Assembly: GCA_016946835.1 (NCBI GenBank)
Contig: JACVTC010000008.1
Coordinates: forward strand, 632,501-675,000
DNA from: Neocallimastix lanati (nom. inval.)
Lineage: Eukaryota > Neocallimastigomycota > Neocallimastigomycetes > Neocallimastigales > Neocallimastigaceae
DNA length: 42,500 nucleotides
Direction of reading: 5' to 3'
The notes beneath the pieces were generated by a model. It saw nothing but the letters and a program-made list of their open reading frames with translations. It had not been told where the DNA came from and did not search any database. Below, one piece after another: positions 11,065 through 22,611 of this stretch. The position numbers and the translations under genes were made by a program. Each line of letters opens with the position of its first letter. Positions within the stretch are counted from its first letter, which is position 1.

Positions 11065-11493
11065 TTTTAATTAAAAATTTTAATAAAAATTTCTAATGGA
11101 TAATTCTTTTTTTTATATATCATTGGTAAATCTTTTTTTTTATATATTTTAACTTTACTAAAGTTATATGATTAGGATGGTATTTAATTCTATGAATATG
11201 TTATTATTTTTATTTAATTATTAAAATATATTTTCTATTATTAAATAAGTACTTATTATATATTGCTTATTATTTATTTATCCCTTTTTTCCTTTTTTTT
11301 CTTTTTTCTTTTTTCTTTTTTTTCATTCTTTCATTCTTATATTTCATTAAATCATCAAAAGGATTGATTATTATAATTTTTTTTTTTTTTAAATATTTAT
11401 CTTGAAATTTTATTTTATTTAAATTATTTTAATTAAAAATTTGTTAATTAAAATAAAATAAATGAATTAAAAAATTTTCGAACTTGAATATTA

Positions 11494-11574
<81 letters not shown>

Positions 11575-11759
11575 CTATAGAAAAATTATTTATATATATA
11601 CATTTTTATATAAATAATAATAATATTAAATAAAATATTTAGTTTTAAAATAAATAAGTTTTTTGATTTATTTGATAGATTCGAATTAACATAAATATAA
11701 AAAAAATAATAAAATAATAATAATAATAATAATAATATAAAATATTAAATATTTATTTT

Positions 11760-11810
<51 letters not shown>

Positions 11811-13087
11811 AAAGAAAATTAGATAATTATTTTTATTTAAATATGGATAGGATATATTATTTAAACTACCCTGCCCTCACTTCTTTATATATATATATAT
11901 ATGTATCTTAACTTTTTTTTTTATTTAACAATAATGAATTGATATTACTTAACACAAATATAAAGAAAAGATTTCAATATGAATAATATATATATATATA
12001 TATATATATAACTTAATAATATAAATGCTTCTATTCAATTATATTTTGTTTGTAACAAAATTACAAAAAGAGTGTAGAATTTATATGAAGTTTTATTAAT
12101 TTCTTAATTTGTTAATTTTTTTTATAAAAAAAAAAAAGATTAGTATCCTATCCTACTAATTAGTTAAATTTTAATCGCATTCTAATATCCAATAACATAT
12201 TTTTATCTTTAGAACTATGTAATATATATTTGTTATTTTAATGTAAAATATGATTGAATCAATACATTCATCATTAATAAAAAAAAATTATGTCCATTTC
12301 TTCATGAAATAAGTACTCATTTTTATTTACGATAATCATTTAACCAGGATTTTAATTAAATGAAAAAGAAAAAAAAATTTTTACTTTCTTTAGTTTTAAT
12401 ATATTACTAATAGATTATTATTATTTTATTTTAATTATAAACTTTTGAATTAAAGTAGAGAGTTCAATTTCTAAAGGTATAATAAAAATTAGTATTATTA
12501 TTATTATTATTTGTTATTTTTATTTCAATAATTAGCATCAATACTTTTTTTGAAGAAAGACTTTAACAATAAAATAAAATAAAATAAATAGGGAATTAAT
12601 ATAAAAGAGTAAAGTATTTATAAAAATAAAAAAATAATAAAAAAAAATAAAAAAAAAAAAAATAAAAATAAAAATAAAATAAAATAAAAATGAAAATAAA
12701 ATAAAAATGACATAAAAAAAATGGAACAAAAAATAAATTAAAAAAAAAAATTAAATTAAAAAATAAATTAAAAAAAAAAAAAATAAAATTAAATAGAGTA
12801 AAAAAAAAAAATGGAAGTAACAAATTATAATTAAATTAAATTAAAGATAAATGGAAGTAAATTTCTATATCTTCTTTTTATATTCTAACATGTATATAAT
12901 ATATTTAATCAATACATTAATAAATAAATAAATATATTTTATTTAAATTTTATTATTTTTATTTTTAATTCAACTATTTGTAATTTATTTGTAATTTCCG
13001 ATTTTTTTTTTTTTTTTCTATTCTATTATATTTATATCTATTTCCATATATATATATTTTATACATAAAAGTTTTTTTATTATATGT

Positions 13088-13139
<52 letters not shown>

Positions 13140-13398
13140 TAATTCATTTTCTTGCTAAAAATACAATATAATAAAATATAATAAAATAAAACTTTGAACA
13201 TTTTTTAATATATAAAAATTTCTTTCAATATTTATATGTCTTTTATTTTTTCTTTGTATTAAAAATAATGGACTAACTTTCAAGATATTATAATTTTCTT
13301 ATCTTAATTTTAAACCAATCATTTTTAAGGTTAGAATTAAAATTATTATTATTATTATTTTTTTTAGTTAAAAATATATAAAAGAAAAATTTTTGTTC

Positions 13399-13435
<37 letters not shown>

Positions 13436-13624
13436 TAATTCTATAGTTTAATTGTTTATAATTACCTATATTTCATTAAATAAATACCAAAGAATAAATA
13501 TTTTTATTATTTATCTTCATAAGATTTCAGTCATATAGTTATATTTAAAATAAAAATAATATTTAATAAAATTATTATATACATAAAAATTAATAATTAT
13601 ATAACGAATTTATTTAATAATACA
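11065..13624. other. Gene-free spacer with simple repeats
   Basis: Contains (AAT)27 at 11494-11573, an A-rich tract at 11761-11813, TA runs near 11990, (TTTA)13 at 13087-13138 and a T run at 13402-13434. Two Phe/Ile-rich open frames (12538-12823, minus) are A-run shadows. I found no gene. Confidence 0.65.
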
Positions 13625-15377
13625 ATGAATCAAATTAATAATGAGACTTTAGGTGGAGGTAAAAATTTATCCTCCAACGAAGAATTTGAAATGTATTATT
13701 CGATTTTGGAAGAGGATGATTTGAATGAATATAACGATTCAATATCAAATGAAAGTTCAACTATTGTTAATGAGAGTGATCAGGATAATGATGACAGTGA
13801 TCAGGATAATGGCAATATTTTACCTCTCTCTGATAATCTTACTAAAAATGAAAATAATAATATTGTGAAAATTAATGAAAATAATGAAAATGGTGAATTT
13901 CCGCTCCTCAATGCTATTGAAAATGATCAAATTGAATTAGTTAAATTATTAAAGAATTATGCTAATGAAAATGATATCTTTCTGAGAATAAATAAAAAGA
14001 ATAATGAAGGTACTTATCCACTTTTGGCTGCCATAATTGTAAATAATATTGAGATAGTTAAATTATTAATTGATTATGCCACCAAGAATGATATTATTTT
14101 GAAAATTAATGACAAGAATGAAAAAGGACAGACCCCTTTACTCTGTGCCATTCAAGGAAATAATATTGAAATCCTTAAATTATTAATGGATTATTCCAAT
14201 AAAAATGAAATTACTTTGAAACTTAATGAAGAAAATGATGAAAAGAATTATACTCTTCTTAGTGCTGTTATTAACAATAATATTGACATGGTTAAATTAT
14301 TAATCGATCAAGCTAAAAAATATGATATTATTCTAAAGGAAAATGAAGGAGGTAACAATAAGAAGTATCCTCTCCTTTGGGCAGTTGAAAATAATAATAC
14401 TGAAATGGTGAATTTTCTCATGGATTATGCTAATCAAAATAATATCGTTTTTGATATAAATAAACAAGATGATAATGGTGATTATCCAATTTTAACGGCG
14501 ATTAATCATAATAATACTGATATGATTAAATGTTTAATTAAATATGCTGAAGCAAAAAAAATTATTTTGAGCCTTAATGACAAAAATAATGAAAATAGTT
14601 ATCCATTTTTAAGTGCCATTATCAACAAAAATATAGAAATGATGAAATTATTAATAAATTATGCTAATGATAAAAATAACATTTTGAAAATAGATAATGA
14701 AAATAATAATGATAGGAATGATTCATTTTTAAGTGTTTTTGAAAAAAAGTGATGATAAAATAAGGCAATTAGTAATGGAATATGCTATAAATAGTAATCA
14801 ATTTGAAGTTATTAAATCATTGATTAATTATACCATTGAAAATAATATTGACTTGAAAATGAATGATAAAAATGACGATGGTGATTACTTATTATTAAAA
14901 TTTAATAATAAAAATAATACTGAAATGGTTAAATTATTAATTGAATATGCCAATGAAATGGAAAAAGTTTTGAAAACAAATATAAAGAATGAACAAGGAA
15001 ATTATCCACTTTTAAAAACAATTGAGAATAATAATAGTGAAATAGTTAAATTATTGATAGATTATGCCAATGAAAATGACATAATTTTAAGAATTAATGA
15101 TAAGAATGAAAATAAGGATTATCCACTTTTGAAAGCTTCAGAAAATAATAATACTGAAATGATATAGTTATTAATTGATTATGCCGATAAAAATGAAATC
15201 ATTTTAAAAATAAATGATGAAAATAAAGACGGAAACTCCATAATTAAATATGCAGATGAAAATAATAATGGAAATATAATTAAATTATTAAACGATTATG
15301 CCAGTAAAAATGATATTAAATTACAAATGGTAGAAGTGAATGAAAATGAGCAACCCTATCTTTTAGTTGAATCTTAG
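13625..15377 (+). pseudogene. Ankyrin-repeat gene copy A, broken by a frameshift and a nonsense codon
   Basis: This is collinear with the intact copy at 20284-22008 along its whole length. It has an acidic N-terminus (residues 1-85), then the same run of about 39-residue ankyrin-type repeats and the same C-terminal segment. Lesion 1: the A run at 14742-14748 has seven A where copies B and C have six, which gives TGA at once. Lesion 2: an AAG codon within IVKLLIDYA is TAG at 15165-15167. Past both, the frame runs on to the ancestral stop at 15375-15377. The first 60 residues differ more from B and C than the repeats do, so A is the older branch. The homopolymer lesion could be an assembly error, but the nonsense codon is a base substitution and unlikely to be one. 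It may still give a 375-aa truncated product. Confidence 0.85.
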
Positions 15378-16493
15378 TTATTTTTTACTTTTTAAATGAC
15401 TAAATATTTAAAATAAAATAAATTAAGTTAAAATTTAATTTATTTTCGACAAATATATATATTTTACTTTTAAATTTTTGTTAATAATGAAATAAATTAA
15501 AAAATTAGAAAAGTTTTTTTATATTATGTATCAAATTTTAATAGAAATGAAGTAATAATAAATCTTAAAATATTTTAATAAATTCAAGAATTAAAATTAT
15601 TATTATTTATTACATTAAATTTATGATTAATAAATTTTGTTAATTGTTTATATTTGTTTTGTTCATTAGGAATTAAACATTATTTTTTCACAATGTAAAT
15701 ATTATATTGAGCATTTTATGTATTTAACTTATTCATCATTTGTGGCACATTAAATTTGTATATATCACGTGCATCAATGATATATATGTAATTTCAGATC
15801 TCTATATAAAAGTTAAAGATATATAAAATATTAATATATTATTAAGGGTTAATAATTAAATAAATTTTTATAAATTTAAAATTCAATTTCTTAGGTTCTA
15901 GTGGTTCAAATGAGTTGAAATTAACATATGTTATAGATCACCTAACTATTATTTATTAGTATTATTAGTTCCATTTTTTAATTACGAATAAAATAATAGT
16001 AATAATTACAATAATAATAATTAAATTTTATATTTTATTGAGTTCCTCTCTAATCTATCAATGCTAGTTCCAAAAAAAAAAAAAAAAATAAAAAATAAAA
16101 ATAAAAATAAAATAATAATAAAAAAAAAAAAAAAAAAAAAATTACACTAAATAATTTAATTTAATTTACGCCAATGATTTTAAAGTTAAATATTTAAATT
16201 ACTTCTTTTTTTAAAAAAAAAAAAATTTAAAATAAAATAAAAAAAAATAAAAAAAAAAGGACATAAAAATTAATATATAAAAATTTTATATAAAAATAAA
16301 AAATTTTTTTTTTTATTTTACTTTCATTTTTTAGTTTTTAAAAACTTAAACATTTAGAAATTTTCAATATATATTATATTATATATATTTTTAAGTATTA
16401 ATATTATAAAATTTTAAATCATTGTTATTATTTAAAAAAAAAATTTTTTTTTTTTTATTTTTTAACAATAAATAAAAAATAAATATATTTTTC
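15378..16493. other. Spacer between ankyrin copies A and B
   Basis: 15378-15600 resembles the 3' flanks of copies B and C (ACTTTTTAAATGACTAAATA and so on). 15845-16493 is the left edge of the segmental duplication and matches 19640-20283, including GTTCTAGTGGTTCAAA and GAGTTCCTCTCTAATCTATC. No gene is seen. Confidence 0.7.
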
Positions 16494-18211
16494 ATAGCTC
16501 CAAATATTGATAATGAAATCATTGATGGAATTGAAGTTATATCCTCTGATGAAGAATATGAAATGAAATCTTCAAATTTGTACAATGATAATTTTAATGA
16601 ATCTGACGATTCGTTCATAACTTTTGTTAATGAGGGTGATCAAGATAATAATGAATATTATTCAATTCGCTCCGAATTTCATGCTAAAAATGAAAGTAAT
16701 GCTATTGTGAATATTAATGAAAATAATGAGAAAGGTGAATTTCCGCTCCTCACTGCTATTGAAAATAATCAAATTGAAATAGTTAAATTATTAAGGAATT
16801 ATGCTATTAAAAAAGATATCTTTCTGAGAATAAATAAAAAGAATAATGAAGGTACTTATCCACTTTTGGCTGCCATAATTGTAAATAATATTGAGATAGT
16901 TAAATTATTAATTGATTATGCCACCAAGAATGATATTATTATGAAAATTAATGACAAGAATGAAAAAGGACAGACCCCTTTACTCTGTGCCATTCAAGGA
17001 AAAAATATTGAAATCCTTAAATTATTAATGGATTATGCCAATAAAAATGAAATTACTTTGAAACTTAATGAAGAAAATGATGAAAAGAATTATGCTCTTC
17101 TTAGTGCTGTTATTAACAATAATATTGACATGGTTAAATTATTAATCGATCAAGCTAAAAAATATGATATCATTCTGAAGATAAAAAAAGAAAGTAACAA
17201 TATGAAGTATCCTCTCCTTTGTGCAGTCGAAAATAATAATATTGAAATGGTGAATTTACTCATAGATTATGCTAATCAAAATAATATCATTTTTGATATA
17301 AATAAACAAGATGATAATGGTGATTATCCAATTTTAACAGCGATTACTCATAATAATATTGATATGATTAAATGCTTAATTAAATATACCGAAACGAAAG
17401 AAATCATATTGAGCCTTAATGACAAAAATAATAAAAAGAGTTATCCAATTTTAAGTGCCATTATCAACAAAAATATAGAAATGATGAAATTATTGATAAA
17501 TTATGCAAATGATAAAAATATCATTTTGAAAATAGATAATGAAAATAATAATGATAGGAATGATTCATATTTAAAAGTTTTTGAAAAAAGTGATAATGAA
17601 ATAAGGCAATTAGTAATGGAATATGCTATATTTAGTAATCAATTTGAAGTTATTAAATCATTGATTAATTATGCCATTGAAAATAATATTGACTTGAAAG
17701 TGGATGAAAGGAATGAAAATGGTGATTACTTATTATTAAAATTTATTAATAAAAATAATACAGAAATGGTTAAATTATTAATTGAATATGCCAATGAAAT
17801 GGAAAAAGTTTTGAAAACAAATATAAAGAATAAACAAGGAAATTATCCACTTTTAAAAACAATTGAGAATAATAATATTGAAATAGTTAAATTATTGATA
17901 GATTATGCCAATGAAAATGAAAAGATTTTAAAAATTAATGATAAGAATGAAAATAAGGATTATCCATTATTGAAAGCTACACAAAATAATAATACCGAAA
18001 TAGTGAAGTCATTAATTGATTATGCCAATGATACTGAAATCATTTTAAAATTAAATGATAAAAGTAAAGATGGAAAGTCCATAGCTAAATATGCGGATGA
18101 AAATAATAATAAAGATATAATTGAATTATTAAGTAAATATGCCAGTGAAAATGGATTACAATGGTAGAAGTGGACGAAAATGAACAACAATATCTTTTAG
18201 TTGAATCTTTG
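16494..18211 (+). pseudogene. Ankyrin-repeat gene copy B, start lost and C-terminus broken
   Basis: This copy is nearly identical to C, but the ATG that opens C (20284) is ATA here (16494-16496). The first in-frame ATG is at 16563 (codon 24), giving a 534-aa frame to a TAG at 18165-18167. Near the end, 6 bp and a further single A are missing relative to C, shifting the frame into that stop. The ancestral stop has also changed (TTG at 18209-18211; TAG in A and C). All ankyrin-type repeats are intact in between, so a protein without its first 23 residues and last about 18 could still be made. Whether it is a gene or an early pseudogene is open. The three lesions outside the repeats suggest relaxed selection. 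Confidence 0.75.
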
Positions 18212-18926
18212 TTATTTTTTACTTTTTAAATGACTAAATATTTAAAATAAAATAATTTAATTTATTTTCCATAAATATATATATATATATATATATATAC
18301 TACTTTTAAATTTTTGTTAATAATGAAATAAAATAAAAAATTAGAAAAGTTTTTTTATATTATGTATCAAATTTAAATAGAAATGAAGTAATAATAAATC
18401 TTGAAATATTCTAATAAATTCGAGAATTAAAATAATTCAATAAAAATAAAAATTTTTGATAAAAAAAATATATATATATATATTTTTTTTTAATTTTTTG
18501 TATTTTTAAAAAAAAAATAGTTACCTAATAAAATAAATTAAATTGAATAATACTATATTTCTAATTTTATATATTATAAATATAATTCTATTTTATTAAA
18601 TAATTCAATTTATGTTAAATATTTTTTTATTATAACATTTATACAACATTAAAAAAGTAATGTTCTTTTTTTATTTTTTTTTTTTTAATTATATGTTTCT
18701 ATAATCAGGGTAATACATTTTAAATTTATCATAGTTTACATCTACAATACTAATACTATATAATCACCAAAATATATAACTTACTTCTATTTGACTATCA
18801 CTGATCAGAATCTTAATGAAAATTTTTAAAAATAAGTGTTAAATAATTTCTCTATTAAAAAAAAAAATAAAATAAAATAATCTCTTTTTTTTTCTTTTTA
18901 ATGGATGATACAAAAACATTTGGTAC

Positions 18927-18958
<32 letters not shown>

Positions 18959-18960
18959 CT
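18212..18960. other. 3' flank of copy B
   Basis: Matches the 3' flank of copy C (22009-22600) through most of its length. It also has TA and A/T runs, including an A run at 18926-18955. No gene is seen. Confidence 0.6.
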
Positions 18961-19132
18961 TCTAAATAAAATAAGAAAAAGCGTACAAGAAAATTCTCAG
19001 CAATGACGAACACTCAGTATTACCGTCTAGTAGGGACAATATTCGCCTATGACAAAGCATACAGAAGTGTTGTGACTAATTTAATATTTCCATGACTTGA
19101 GGGAGCTTAAAATAAGAGCAGTACATAATAGA

Positions 19133-19166
<34 letters not shown>
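18961..19166 (+). other. Orphan complex segment with a 41-codon open stretch, between two poly-A tracts
   Basis: Balanced, non-repetitive sequence. The frame from 18970 to a TGA at 19093-19095 is open and protein-like (it contains MTNTQYYRLVGTIFAYDKAY from 19003); a few residues and more stops follow. A28-30 runs flank it on both sides (18926-18955 and 19139-19166). I recognise no family. It may be a fragment of a retroposed gene or mobile element. It is absent at the equivalent place after copy C. Confidence 0.4.
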
Positions 19167-19167
<1 letters not shown>

Positions 19168-19197
19168 ACGTATAAAATTTTAAACTTTAACATTAGT

Positions 19198-19640
19198 AGT
19201 AAATTATTTATTATTTATTATTTATTATTATTTATTTATTATTTATTATTTATTATTTATTATTTATTATTATTTATTATTATTATTTATTATTTATTAT
19301 TTATTATTTATTATTTATTATTTATTATTTATTATTTATTATTCAATTATTTATTATTTATTATTCAATTTTTATTATTTATTATTCAATTATTTATTAT
19401 TTATTATTTATTATTTATTATTATTCAATTATTTATTATTTATTATTATTTATTATTTATTATTTATTATTTATTATTTATTATTTATTATTTATTATTT
19501 ATTATTATTCAATTATTTATTATTTATTATTTATTTATTTATTATTTATTATTTATTATTTATTATTTATTATTTATTATTTATTATTTATTATTTTTTA
19601 TTTATTATTTATTATTTATTTTTTATTATTTATTATCTAT
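19198..19640 (+). repeat. (TTATTTA)n heptamer array
   Basis: A 7-bp-period array with occasional TTATTCAAT interruptions and 3- or 4-bp slips. It carries no TACTCTTT motif and lies just left of duplication unit 2. Confidence 0.9.
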
Positions 19641-20283
19641 TAAGAGTCAATAATTAAATTAATTTTTATTATTTTAAAGTTCCTTTAAAGTTCAATATCT
19701 TGCGTTCTAGTGGTCCAAACGAGTTGAAATTAATATATGTTATAGATATTGATCACCTAACGATTATTTATTAGTATTATTAGTTCCATTTTTTAATTAC
19801 GAATAAAATAATAATAATAATAATTATAATAATAATAATTAAATTTTATATTTTATTGAGTTCCTCTCTAATCTATCGATGCTGGTTCCAAAAAAAAAAA
19901 AAAAAAAAATAAAAAATAAAAATAAAATAATAATAAAAAAAAAAAAAAAAATTACACTAAATAATTTAATTTAATTTACGCCAATGATTTTAAAGTTAAA
20001 TATTAAAAAAAAAAAAAATTTAAAATAAAATAAAAAAAAATAAAAAAAAAAGGACATAAAAATTAATATATAAAAATTTTATATAAAAATAAAAAAAATT
20101 TTTTTTTTATTTTACTTTCATTTATTAGTTTTTAAAAACTTAAACATTCAGAAATTTTCAATATATATTATATTATATATATTTTTAAGTATTAATATTA
20201 TAAAATTTTAAATCATTGTTATTATTTAAAAAAAAAATTTTTTTTTATTTTTTAACAATTAATAAAAAATAAATATATTTTTC

Positions 20284-22008
20284 ATGGCTCCAAATATTGA
20301 TAATGAAATCATTGATGGAATTGAAGTTATATCCTCTGATGAAGAATATGAAATGAAATCTTCAAATTTGTACAATGATAATTTTAATGAATCTGACGAT
20401 TCGTTCATAACTTTTGTTAATGAGGGTGATCAAGATAATAATGACTATTATTCAATTCGCTCCGAATTTCTTGCTAAAAATGAAAGTAATGCTATTGTGA
20501 ATATTAATGAAAATAATGAGAAAGGTGAATTTCCGCTCCTCACTGCTATTGAAAATAATCAAATTGAAATAGTTAAATTATTAAGGAATTATGCTATTAA
20601 AAAAGATATCTTTCTGAGAATAAATAAAAAGAATAATGAAGGTACTTATCCACTTTTGGCTGCCATAATTGTAAATAATATTGAGATAGTTAAATTATTA
20701 ATTGATTATGCCACCAAGAATGATATTATTTTGAAAATTAATGACAAGAATGAAAAAGGACAGACCCCTTTACTCTGTGCTATTCAAGGAAAAAATATTG
20801 AAATCCTTAAATTATTAATGGATTATGCCAATAAAAACGAAATTACTTTGAAACTTAATGAAGAAAATAATAAAAAGAATTATGCTCTTCTTAGTGCTGT
20901 TATTAACAATAATATTGACATGGTTAAATTATTAATCGATCAAGCTAAAAATTATGATATCATTCTGAAGATAAAAAAAGAAGGTAACAATAAGAAGTAT
21001 TCTCTCCTTTGTGCAGTCGAAAATAATAATATTGAAATGGTGAATTTACTCATAGATTATGCTAATCAAAATAATATCGTTTTTGATATAAATAAACAAG
21101 ATGATAATGGTGATTATCCAATTTTAACGGCGATTACTCATAATAATATTGATATGATTAAATGTTTAATTAAATATACCGAAACGAAAGAAATCATATT
21201 GAGCCTTAATGCCAAAAATAATAAAAATAGTTATCCATTTTTAAGTGCCATTATCAACAAAAATATAGAAATGATGAAATTATTAATAAATTATGCAAAT
21301 GATAAAAATATCATTTTGAAAATAGATAATGAAAATAATAATGATAGGAATGATTCATATTTAAAAGTTTTTGAAAAAAGTGATAATGAAATAAGGCAAT
21401 TAGTAATGGAATATGCTATAAATAGTAATCAATTTGAAGTTATTAAATCATTGATTAATTATGCCATTGAACATAGTATTGACTTGAAAGAGGATGAAAG
21501 GAATGAAAATGGTGATTACTTATTATTAAAATTTATTAATAAAAATAATACAGAAATGGTTAAGTTATTAATTGAATACGCCAATAAAATGAAAAAAGTT
21601 TTGAAAACAAATATAAAGAATAAACAAGGAGATTATCCACTTTTAAAAGCAATTGAGAATAATAATAGTGAAATAGTTAAATTATTGATAGATTATGCCA
21701 ATGAAAATGAAAAGATTTTAAAAATTAATGATAAGAATGAAAATAAGGATTATCCATTATTGAAAGCTTCACAAAATAATAATACTGAAATAGTAAAGTT
21801 ATTAATTGATTATGCTAATAACAATGAAATTAATTTAAAATTAAATGATAAAAATAAAGACGGAAAGTCCATAGCTAAATATGCGGATGAAAATAATAAT
21901 AGAGATATAATTAGATTATTAAGTGATTATGCCAGTGAAAATGGTATTAAATTACAAATGGTAGAAGTGGATGAAAATGAGCAACCCTTTCTTTTAGTTG
22001 AATCGTAG
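20284..22008 (+). CDS. Ankyrin-repeat protein, intact copy C (574 aa)
   Basis: A single exon from ATG (20284) to TAG (22006-22008). Residues 1-74 are acidic and probably disordered. From about residue 75 there are about 12 ankyrin-type repeats, mostly 39 residues long (canonical 33). Each has a YPLL-like turn (equivalent to TPLH), then an IEIVKLLIDYA-like helix pair, then a 6-residue longer loop ending in ILKIN. The repeat near residues 355-410 is irregular (EIRQLVMEYA, then FEVIKSLINYA). The C-terminal tail ends in LLVES. The predicted product is a soluble protein-binding solenoid, with no signal peptide or membrane segment and no catalytic domain. Partners and cellular role are unknown. Copies A (13625) and B (16494) are broken, so this is the only complete one here. 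The codons are as AT-biased as the flanks. The start is supported by homology with B over the preceding codons. Confidence 0.9.
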   Translation: MAPNIDNEIIDGIEVISSDEEYEMKSSNLYNDNFNESDDSFITFVNEGDQDNNDYYSIRSEFLAKNESNAIVNINENNEKGEFPLLTAIENNQIEIVKLLRNYAIKKDIFLRINKKNNEGTYPLLAAIIVNNIEIVKLLIDYATKNDIILKINDKNEKGQTPLLCAIQGKNIEILKLLMDYANKNEITLKLNEENNKKNYALLSAVINNNIDMVKLLIDQAKNYDIILKIKKEGNNKKYSLLCAVENNNIEMVNLLIDYANQNNIVFDINKQDDNGDYPILTAITHNNIDMIKCLIKYTETKEIILSLNAKNNKNSYPFLSAIINKNIEMMKLLINYANDKNIILKIDNENNNDRNDSYLKVFEKSDNEIRQLVMEYAINSNQFEVIKSLINYAIEHSIDLKEDERNENGDYLLLKFINKNNTEMVKLLIEYANKMKKVLKTNIKNKQGDYPLLKAIENNNSEIVKLLIDYANENEKILKINDKNENKDYPLLKASQNNNTEIVKLLIDYANNNEINLKLNDKNKDGKSIAKYADENNNRDIIRLLSDYASENGIKLQMVEVDENEQPFLLVES

Positions 22009-22246
22009 TTATTTTTTACTTTTTAAATTATTAAATATTTAAAATAAAATAATTTAATTTATTTTCGATAAATATATAAATATATATACTTTTAAATTTT
22101 TGTTAATAATAAAATATAATAAAAAAAATTAAACAAATTTTTTTTATTATTTATCAAATTTAAATAGAAATGAAGTAATAATAAATCTTGAAATATTCTA
22201 ATAAATTCAAGAATTAAAATAATTCAATAAAAATAAAAATTTTTTG

Positions 22247-22282
<36 letters not shown>

Positions 22283-22611
22283 ATCTAATAAAGCAAATTA
22301 AATTGAATAATACTATATTTCTAATTTTGTATATTACAAATATAATTCTTTTTATTAAATAATTCGATTTATGTTAAATATTTTTTTATTCTAACATTTA
22401 TACAACAATAAAAAAATAATGATCTTTTTTTTTTAATTATTACGTTTCTTTATAAGGGTAATCCATTTTAAATTTATCATCTACAATACTATATATTTTC
22501 TAAGAAATATAATTTACATATATTTGATTATCACCGATCATAATCTTAATGAAAATTAAATTTTTAAAAATAAGTGTTAAATAATTTCATATTTCTGTAG
22601 GAAATTATTTT
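22009..22611. other. 3' flank of copy C
   Basis: Duplicated counterpart of 18205-18860, with an A run at 22246-22279. No gene is seen. Confidence 0.6.

Larger units (their letters stand above)
15845..22600. repeat. Tandem segmental duplication carrying ankyrin copies B and C
   Basis: Unit 1 is about 15845-18860 and unit 2 about 19640-22600, offset 3790 bp at the (former) start codons. The homology covers about 640 bp upstream, the gene and about 600 bp downstream (shared AATTGAATAATACTATATTTCTAA and so on). Sequence at 18860-19640 (orphan open segment and heptamer array) lies between the units, and heptamer satellite follows unit 2. This layout suggests that array DNA mediated unequal exchange. 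Confidence 0.85.
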
